Below, one piece after another: positions 57,127-64,000 of a DNA stretch of 64,000 nt (its first letter is position 1; each line of letters begins with the position of its first letter). The position numbers and the translations under genes are program-made. Source of the DNA: Grammothele lineata (lineage: Eukaryota; Basidiomycota; Agaricomycetes; Polyporales; Polyporaceae); contig NDFF03000236.1 in assembly GCA_002150815.3 (NCBI GenBank), forward strand, positions 1 through 64,000, given 5' to 3'. The notes beneath the pieces are model-generated. The model searched no databases and was not told the DNA's origin. It saw only the letters and a program-made list of their open reading frames with translations.

Positions 57127-59274
57127 ATGACTGCACTACTCGCCATCCATGGCCTCACTGACAGTCTCACTGCGTTCAAGGTGTCACTGTCCATCTTCAT
57201 AATCGCATATCTGCTGTGGCTCGCGCACTGGAGAGCCCGCACCCGAGGCTTTCCATTTCCCCCAGGGCCCAAACCGCTTCCTATGCTCGGAAACTTGCTT
57301 AATGCACCAAGCTTCAACCAGCGACCCTGGATAGCTTATCGTGATCTTTGCACTCAGTATGGTGAGCCCCGTACACGAATTCTGTTGAGAGATGACCTCT
57401 GGACTGTTCCTCTAGGCGAGATCGTGCACTTTCGAGTCTTTGGACAATCCATCCTCATCCTTGGGAGCGTCAAGGCGATCCGGGAACTTTTGGAAAAACG
57501 TTCTACTCGTACATCGCACAGGAAGCAGTCTCCAATGATCAAGTTGTTAGTATTGGTCCCCTCCCCGCGTAACGGGCACTGCGCACGTTCAGGTCTGACG
57601 ATCTTCCATAACGTGAACAGGTCAGGTAGCCAGCTCAACATCGCGCAGATGCCTTACTCGCAGGCGTGGAGAGACCATCGACGGGCACTGTGGCAATATT
57701 TCCATCGTGACGCGAGCGCGAGCTACAGACCTATCCAGCGGAACTCGACACACATTCTTCTCGACAGCCTGCTGAAGAACCCCCATGGCCTCGCGAAGCA
57801 CATAAGAGCGTCAGTATATTCTCTGTCTCTCGCTTTACCTGAGAATCTCGGCTCAACGATCACATAGGGCAATGGGAACGGCTATCTTGAACGTGTCATA
57901 TGGTATCCATGTGGTTGACGAGAATGATAAGTTCGTCGCTGTCGCGGAAAGGGCTGTCCGCGCAGAGAGCGACGCGCTTGTACCTGGACGATTCCTTGTG
58001 GAGTTTCTTCCGTTCCTCCGATACTATCCAGCGTGGCTTCCCGGGGGTGGTTCGCAGCGACTTTTTGATAAATGGAGAAAGGAGAACGAAGACCTCAAGA
58101 ACCTACCTTTCGCCTATGTAATGGAAAATATGGTGAGTTGACAGTGAAGACTACACTCCCTTTGCTTACCCTACGTTGATTGGCAGAGGGAACACGACGT
58201 CTCTCAATCTGTGGTCGGAAAGCTAATCAACAGAAGCTCAGCCCTCAATGAAGAGGAAGTCGACGTGATCAAGAATGTTGGGGCAACTTCGTTCATAGGT
58301 GCGTCTCCCACTCTCCCTTGTTGATTTTTGATACACCGGAGTGAACACACCTGCCGGTAGGTGCAACCGACACGGTGGGTTTTCTCGGCTTAGTTATGTA
58401 CCTCGAGATCTCAACCCTTCGTCAGTCGCAATCCACTCTAGTGGGAGCGTTTCTTGCCCTATCGCTCAATCCTGACGTCGTCAAGAGGGCACAAGCCGAA
58501 CTTGATGCCGTCGTTGGGCCGCATTGTATGCCGGACTTCGAAGACGAAGAAGAGCTCATATACGTCCGAGCGATCGTCCTCGAGGCTCTGCGATGGCATA
58601 ACGTGCTGCCTCTTGCACTACCGCATACTTCTACTGAAGACGAAGTGTACGAGGGGTACTTCATTCCTGCCGGGACCGTCATCATCCCGAACATTTGGTG
58701 AGTTTTCTTCATCCCCGTACCGCATGTGGAAGAAGGGGCTCACATAAACAACGTATACAGGGCATGCACGCATGACCTTAGTGTGTATGATAACCCGGAC
58801 GAGTTCCTCCCGGAGCGCTACATCCGCGACGGGAGGATAGACTTCACGAACGTCCTCGACCCGTCGTGGTTCGCCTTCGGGTTTGGACGGAGGTGAGTCT
58901 TATTCCTTGTGTATCTTTAGCTCGCATATATGTATAGCTGCAATGCATTTCTAACTAACCTTGCGCCATGTAGGATTTGCGCGGGCCGCTACTTCGCTCG
59001 GGCCTCACTCTTCATCACGATCGCGTCCGTTCTGCACGTTTTCGACATTCACCCGCCCGTGGACGAGAACGGGGTGCCCATCAAGATCGTGCCTCGGATG
59101 TCTGACGGACTCGTCTCGTAAGTAGTTCTGAGGCTTCCCACCCATCGATCCGACTTTCACATGTCATGTAGGCACCAAGAAGATAGTCGCTGCGTGCTCA
59201 AGCCGCGTTCAGCAGAGGCGGAGGCTCTGATTCGGGAACACGCAGATGCTGCGCGAAGTGTAAAGTTAGGTTGA
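57127..59274 (+). CDS. Cytochrome P450 monooxygenase G
   Basis: Last P450 of the array, 531 residues in ten exons: 57127-57361, 57416-57545, 57621-57809, 57868-58132, 58187-58298, 58361-58374, 58426-58697, 58761-58892, 58974-59117, 59172-59274. Same core exon lengths as the others. Landmarks: N-terminal helix (VSLSIFIIAYLLWLA), PFPPGPKPLP hinge, WRDHRRALWQYF, helix I GATDT, EALR, FLPERYIRDG (PERY rather than PERF) and haem loop FGFGRRICAGRYFA, where the Pro after Cys is Ala; the cysteine ligand is kept. The C-terminal block differs (HQEDSRCVLKPRS instead of YPxDCRCTITPRS). Intact and GT-AG throughout, with donors GTTAGT and GTCAGT in introns 2 and 3. Followed 1 kb later by membrane protein copy 3 on the same strand. 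Confidence 0.92.
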
Positions 59275-60285
59275 ATGAAGTATTGGGTATGAGGAAGCCA
59301 CAAACCCGTATCGTGTATTGGAGTACTAGCAAAATGCTTAGTGATGTCGTAGGACTCCTTCAAGCTTCCCCGAATCTTCAGTAGCTTGAGAAGAATTACT
59401 TACCTCGGACCATCCAACTTCCGCGGCAAGTCGTGGCAGAGAATGCTGAAGACAGAAAGAAGACTCAGCACTTCTGAAAAGACCTTGATAGATGGCAAGT
59501 TCGATGTTATATTGACGGAGAAGCGGAACGAACGTATGGACTCCAGAGCTGAGCGCAGTGAGCGAGTCAAGTTTGACCTCCGCGTAGATCGGAGCGCCAA
59601 TAGCAACGTGGAGCTTACGTTATCATCTGCAACATGACTGCCGCGCGGCCGCGTTCGACCAGTACGGCAACGTTGCGGCAACGACATCGTCGCTGTCCAA
59701 CTCGGTTCGCTCCCGTCATATCTGGGAGGAACCACGGGCATGCACTTTCCTTAACTCGTTCAAAGACGCGCATCTCAAGGATCTCGAGTCGGAGGCGCTC
59801 ACATAGAGAGCTGATGACAGGACTGTCAAGAATACTTACCCCGCCACGGTACGCATACATACGGTCTCGACTTCGTCGAGCATCGTTGCCACGGTGGACT
59901 ACTCAACTTCTTCACGACTCCATTTGCTGCATACGCGTGATATCAGCGCTCGCGCCCTGTTCTAGAGGCAGGTGATGACGGTGATTAGGCAATGCGTTCC
60001 CCAGCGTCACCACTTACAATGCAGTAACGGGCTCTACGAGATGGGGAGAATAGGCCGCGCTCCGTGTCATCAGTTACAGGGCTGCGCTCGCTTGCTGGAC
60101 AGTAACGTAAATGCTGGTGCAAGTATATGATGTGCCCCGGGCCCCCACTATCAACTCCGGACGGCCCGCGCACAGTTCGACTTCCCCCACTTTCGCCCGC
60201 TGGAGACGTGCCAGTGTTGGGTGAACCGCGCCGAAGTTGTTGGTGGACGACTCGGAAGGCGGCGCGGTCTGTGCCCGAGTCGCGG
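59275..60285. other. Intergenic region between P450 G and membrane protein copy 3
   Basis: Overlapping frames on both strands (minus 59400-59741, minus 59615-59860, plus 59634-59975) are Arg/Ser-rich and show no known motif. No gene called. Confidence 0.4.
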
Positions 60286-62104
60286 ATGTCCGAGTCGGCG
60301 CTTGTTGGGATCGCGGAACGAGGAGGATATGAGCTAGTACAACTTTCTTTGGTTAAGGTACGTTGCCAATGAAAGTGCTCGTCGCGGTGAGGTGTCTTAC
60401 ATGGCTATGCATATGTAGTATTCCGCAGGTGCGCTCTCTTCGGCTTAGGCATGCTAAATCCTGATCAGTTTCCCTTCACCCGACCAGTCGTTGCTTGCAC
60501 GCTCGTCGTAAGTGCCTGACTTCCATGCGCAATATACGGCTGTGAAGAGAGTACCTCCGTATAGTGGCTGGAAACTGTCGCGAAGATGGACGATGAGGTG
60601 CGTCTTTTGGTAAGCCATGCCGCCTTGGTGTTCTGAGACATATTCGATGTGGTAGATCACGTATATCTGGCCTTCACGAATGAGCGTAATGAAAGCTATA
60701 TATCTTGTCAATCGATATACGCCGCTCATAGACATGACGCTTGCAGTTGGCAGTAAGTTCTCAGCCTTTGTCTCATAGGCCAAAATACTCAAGAGTCGTC
60801 TCAGTGACCATTAATACCACCAGTACCGAGAAGGTGTGCACGTCGAGGTGTCTGTATGCGATCCCCAAGTTGACTATTGCCCTAGCAATGCGCAGCATTG
60901 TTCCAAACGCTCGGTGGTATGTACCTCTTCCGTTCGGCTCGTATTCTCCGGCATTGAAAAGGATTTTCAGTCGTTTATTCTGTGGGGTCGTATAGCTCCG
61001 AGTGTGCGTTTCACCGCGATAACTCCGTTTCCTTTCTTCTGATGCGTTCTGGACAGTCATTCTCATAGCGCGTACGCTGGCGCTGTATGACTTCAACCCA
61101 TATATTATAGCGCTAATGGTAGCCCTGGTCATTATATTGATTGTGAGTGGTTTATCTGTTCATTGAGTGACCTCTCGGCCGACAGAGTATTTCAGGTCCC
61201 TTCGTCTGTTATGTCCATCAACTTCCTCATCCATGGTCCTTGTGCGTGGATATTTGTATTACATTTGCATGCCCAGGAACGATACTGATCTCATACGTCG
61301 AATGTCGTGCAGATCCGCCCACCAATATCATTAAGATTACGGGCTGTGTTCCCAGCGTCGACGACTTGGAGAGCTGGGTAATCTTCACCTGCATTATCGT
61401 CTCCGAAACTAGTGAGCAGTCTCCCAAGGTGTTTTCGCAGACGTGTATCAAGCCTCATCTTCCTCGATAGTCATTGTCTTGTTGACCTTCTGGCAAAGAT
61501 GGCGGACATCAGATAGGACCTTCCGCCTCCGCTTCTGGCTGACACAAGGAGAGTGTGAAGACACAGAATCGGCTCGCCAAAGGAGGTCGCCGTTGGTGAA
61601 GACCATGTATCGCGATGGTACGTTTTGGGCGGGTAATCCAGTCACAGATGAGGTTGACAGACTGCATGGCAGGTTCATTCTACTATATCATCATTCTCAC
61701 GGTATCGGTAGTCAATTTGGTTGTGACAACGACGGAGTCGGTGAGGGCCCCCTTGTACTATTCCTGCCACCTATCTAACGGTGCGGCATGTGGTGGTTCC
61801 GCGAAGCCTGCCGGACGCTCCGCCATGCAGTTGTATGTCTTAAATTCTCATGACGTCCCATGCGCAGTTCACTGACAGGTTGATCCGTCTGCGCAGACCC
61901 GTGCGCGCCATCCACAGCGCGCTGTGCACGCGCGTGCTCCTGAACCTTCGCAAGGTCGCGGCGAAGTCGTCCTCGCTGCCCCTGAGCGAATTCACCCAGG
62001 TGACACAGATCGCGTTCGAGCACGACTTCGCCCGCAATCCCGACACGGAGCACCACGCGGTGGAGATTGAGCTCGAACTTGAGGAGCGAGATGTGCATGT
62101 GTGA
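60286..62104 (+). CDS. DUF6533-like multi-pass membrane protein, copy 3
   Basis: Third copy, in plus orientation. It starts MSESALVGIAERGGYELVQL before a GTACGT donor (about 60358). Following exons read FPFTRPVVACTLVV, WLETVAKMDDE, ITYIWPSRMSVMKAIYLVN plus RYTPLIDMTLAVG, VILIARTLALYDFNPYII with a helix, NIIKITGCVPSVDDLESW then VIFTCIIVSETSE, IVIVLLTFWQRWRTSD, SPLVKTMYRDGTF, SFYYIIILTVSVVNLVVTT, and the last exon RPVRAIHSALCTRVLLNL with an acidic end ELELEERDVHV. All blocks align with copies 1 and 2. The extracellular-loop exons between about 60750 and 61030 are unclear (a Cys-containing piece CDPQVDYCPSNAQHC may be one of them). About seven membrane helices are expected; no ligand or partner can be read from the sequence. 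Confidence 0.7.
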
Positions 62105-63426
62105 GGCCGGTCGGGTTTGATCGGACCACGTCTTCCGTGTCATGGTAGCTCGCGGTGGTCGTACGTCGTATACATGCTTCGTATGGACTGTTCGTCGCAC
62201 CCATTTCGGCTGGCGCAGCGTGCCAAGGTACAACCATGAGGACGTCGAACAAGATCGAGCAACATTTGGTTTGTCTTGGCGACACAGACTATGGAATCCG
62301 TAGAGTCGGCTGCTTCACGATGGCCGGCCGCGGATGGTCCAGGTCCCTGCGCGAGGTCCCCGAGCGCGATGACATTGCGATGACGATTGCAACTTCAGGG
62401 AGAGGTGAACAAGTATCATGGCTACCTCCACAGGCACAGCGCGTAGAAATAGAGCCGTTACGATATGCCCAGGGCGCCCCCGCAAGAGGCTCGGAAAGTC
62501 ACAGGGGCTTGGGCGGCGACGACGCAACTAGCGGTAGACATGCAACATTGATCGCGACATGTCATTCACTCAGTGGGACAAGTCGAATTCGTACGCGGGA
62601 CCACGGGATCCTGAAAACTTGCCGGATGAACTAGTGCTATGTTACGAACAAGGGAGGGAGGCGGTGTATATGGAGAACGTGGCACGGTCTCCGCGACACT
62701 GCCGCATGCGAGGAAGGAGAAGCTTCGAGGGCGGAAGGATGCTGTAGCCAAAAGTGTTGTGACAGATGGGTATCTGGATGTTGGCAAGCCAAGGTAGCCT
62801 AGGCGGACACGGGTACTCCTGGTTGCTGCCACCTTGCAGCCACCGACCTAGAATAGACCGAGGGAGTGGATCCGAGTATCTCGGCGGGAGAGCGAGAGAG
62901 AGTTGTGGGCGATACCGCTACTTATCCTCGAGGACGCCGTTATCCTCGAGGGCGTCGGTCGGAGGCGACCCGGCAGGCGAGAGATACGGACAAGTTCAGG
63001 GAGCGGAAAGAGAGGCAGGGCGAGCCACGCGAGCGCTTCGCGCACGAGGCCGATAGTAGACGGCGAGCGCCAGGCACCGCATGGCCCGGAAAGGAAAGGC
63101 GCGAAGGCGGCTGGGCATCGCGGGGCAGCGCGGCGCGCAGCGGTCCAACAGCGGCCTCCCATGATCCATCCTCTCGACGCCAATCTCTAATGCCCGCCCT
63201 CGGTCCTCTTCTACGCCCATCCTCCTCCCTCCCGCCCCTGCCCCCGCCTCCGCCCACCTCCCACATCGCTCCGCCGCCAGCCCCAGGATACCCTATCGTG
63301 CCCCGCCCCTCCATCTTACGACTGCTCTCACCATCCAAATGCTATGAGTACCGCTTCGGCAACCGCGTTCGCCCTTTGGGCGATCCTCTCCGTCCTCGTT
63401 CGTACCTCTTTCTTTAACGCCGCGAG
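62105..63426. other. Intergenic region, no assignable gene
   Basis: A 62-codon plus-strand ORF (62559-62747, MSFTQWDKSNSYAGPRDPEN...) starts with ATG but has no known motif. From 62850 the DNA becomes GC-rich, with overlapping Arg/Ser/Pro-rich frames on both strands typical of a promoter and 5' leader. The first exon of the gene at the right edge may be hidden in the last few hundred bases. Confidence 0.4.
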
Positions 63427-64000
63427 CTGCGCCTCAATCGCGTCCTTTCTCAGTTTCAAATATTCCTCGTGCACCACTTGTGGTGCTATGACCGCTTCAA
63501 GTGCCTGCGCTGGAACGCAGGCCGCCAACCCGGAGCCTTCAAACGCGTCATGACCGTACGCCCAGCTACATCTCCCGTCGTCGCTACCCCGCCTCATATC
63601 TTCGTTCAAAGTACACCTATCTCGGCACCGTGCCGTTGCTAGCAATCTACAGTGTGGGTATGACGGTGATCAAGGCTCGCGAAGGTACGCCTCTATCTTG
63701 ATCCTGCCGTCCAGAGGCTGAAATCTATCCTATTTCGTAGGCTTTGTTGTGTCTCCCGTTGATGGACACAGTACGTGCTATCATCTATCTTCTCTTTCTA
63801 CCCTCTGAACACCGAACGAAGTCGTCCCCGTTCCGATCGACCACTACAACGACGCAAACCGCGCGTGGGTACTGCCCTTGCAGTTTGTGTTCAGCATCGC
63901 GTGGGCACTAGAACAGTGAGTCACCTCGTTCGTTCATCTTCCTTGTTGGACCACATACAACACGCATATATCCATCTTCTCAACCCCACATCATCTTCCC
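63427..64000 (+). CDS. Multi-pass membrane protein, partial (runs off the right edge)
   Basis: A consistent series of plus-strand exons with GT-AG borders reads ELRLNRVLSQFQIF, HHLWCYDRFKCLRWN, GRQPGAFKRVMT (exon ending 63555), then YTYLGTVPLLAIYSVGMTVI and KAREG (63612-63684), FVVSPVDGH (63741-63770) and VPVPIDHYNDANRAWVLPL plus QFVFSIAWALEQ (63822-63915). The next intron starts GTGAGT and the window ends inside it. Two hydrophobic helices are visible. The N-terminal exon and start codon are not identified. A minus-strand frame over the same place (63328-63645) has a helical composition, but the run of in-phase plus-strand exons makes the plus reading more likely. I do not recognise the family with confidence. 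Confidence 0.6.

Noticed and set aside
1..64000. CRISPR arrays, IS elements, prokaryotic operons, biosynthetic PKS/NRPS cores
   Set aside because: No regularly spaced direct repeats, no transposase, no polyketide or peptide synthetase motifs were seen on either strand; the P450 array has no visible backbone enzyme in this window.

Overview
The window is nuclear DNA from a filamentous basidiomycete, most likely an Agaricomycete of the polypore type. Evidence: most genes are split by many 45-75 nt GT-AG introns; there is a chitin synthase fused to a myosin motor; there are DUF6533-type membrane proteins and DUF6697-like proteins, families I know mainly from Agaricomycetes; and cytochrome P450s are tandemly amplified. 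I saw no prokaryotic, viral or CRISPR features and no convincing tRNA or rRNA. CDS coordinates are genomic spans that include introns; exon limits come from reading splice sites and matching frames.

Left part (1-29 kb), mostly single-copy genes: a GT90/CAP10-like glycosyltransferase (+), a 2OG-Fe(II) oxygenase-like protein (+), the 75-78 kDa NADH dehydrogenase subunit of complex I (+), a decayed minus-strand gene, a DUF6533 membrane protein (+), a carnosine N-methyltransferase-like enzyme (-), a DUF6697-like gene with a one-base frame break (+), the myosin-motor chitin synthase (+), a truncated remnant of a TAP-like alpha/beta hydrolase (-), and a second DUF6697-like gene (-).

Right part (29.7-62.1 kb), an accessory array: six apparently intact cytochrome P450 genes (A, B, C, D, F, G), all on the plus strand and with almost the same ten-exon layout, plus two P450 pseudogenes. 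From 45.9 kb onward the P450s alternate with three related multi-pass membrane protein genes of DUF6533-like architecture (two minus, one plus) and one orphan C-terminal exon of that family. Exon lengths 130, 189, 265 and 14 nt are identical in all six P450s, and the 14-nt microexon carries the oxygen-binding motif of helix I. A short ORF with a signal peptide lies behind a TATA box between P450 F and the next membrane protein gene. The layout points to repeated segmental duplication and decay. A shared metabolic or chemosensing role is inference only.

The right edge (63.4-64 kb) holds the start of another multi-exon membrane protein gene that runs out of the window.
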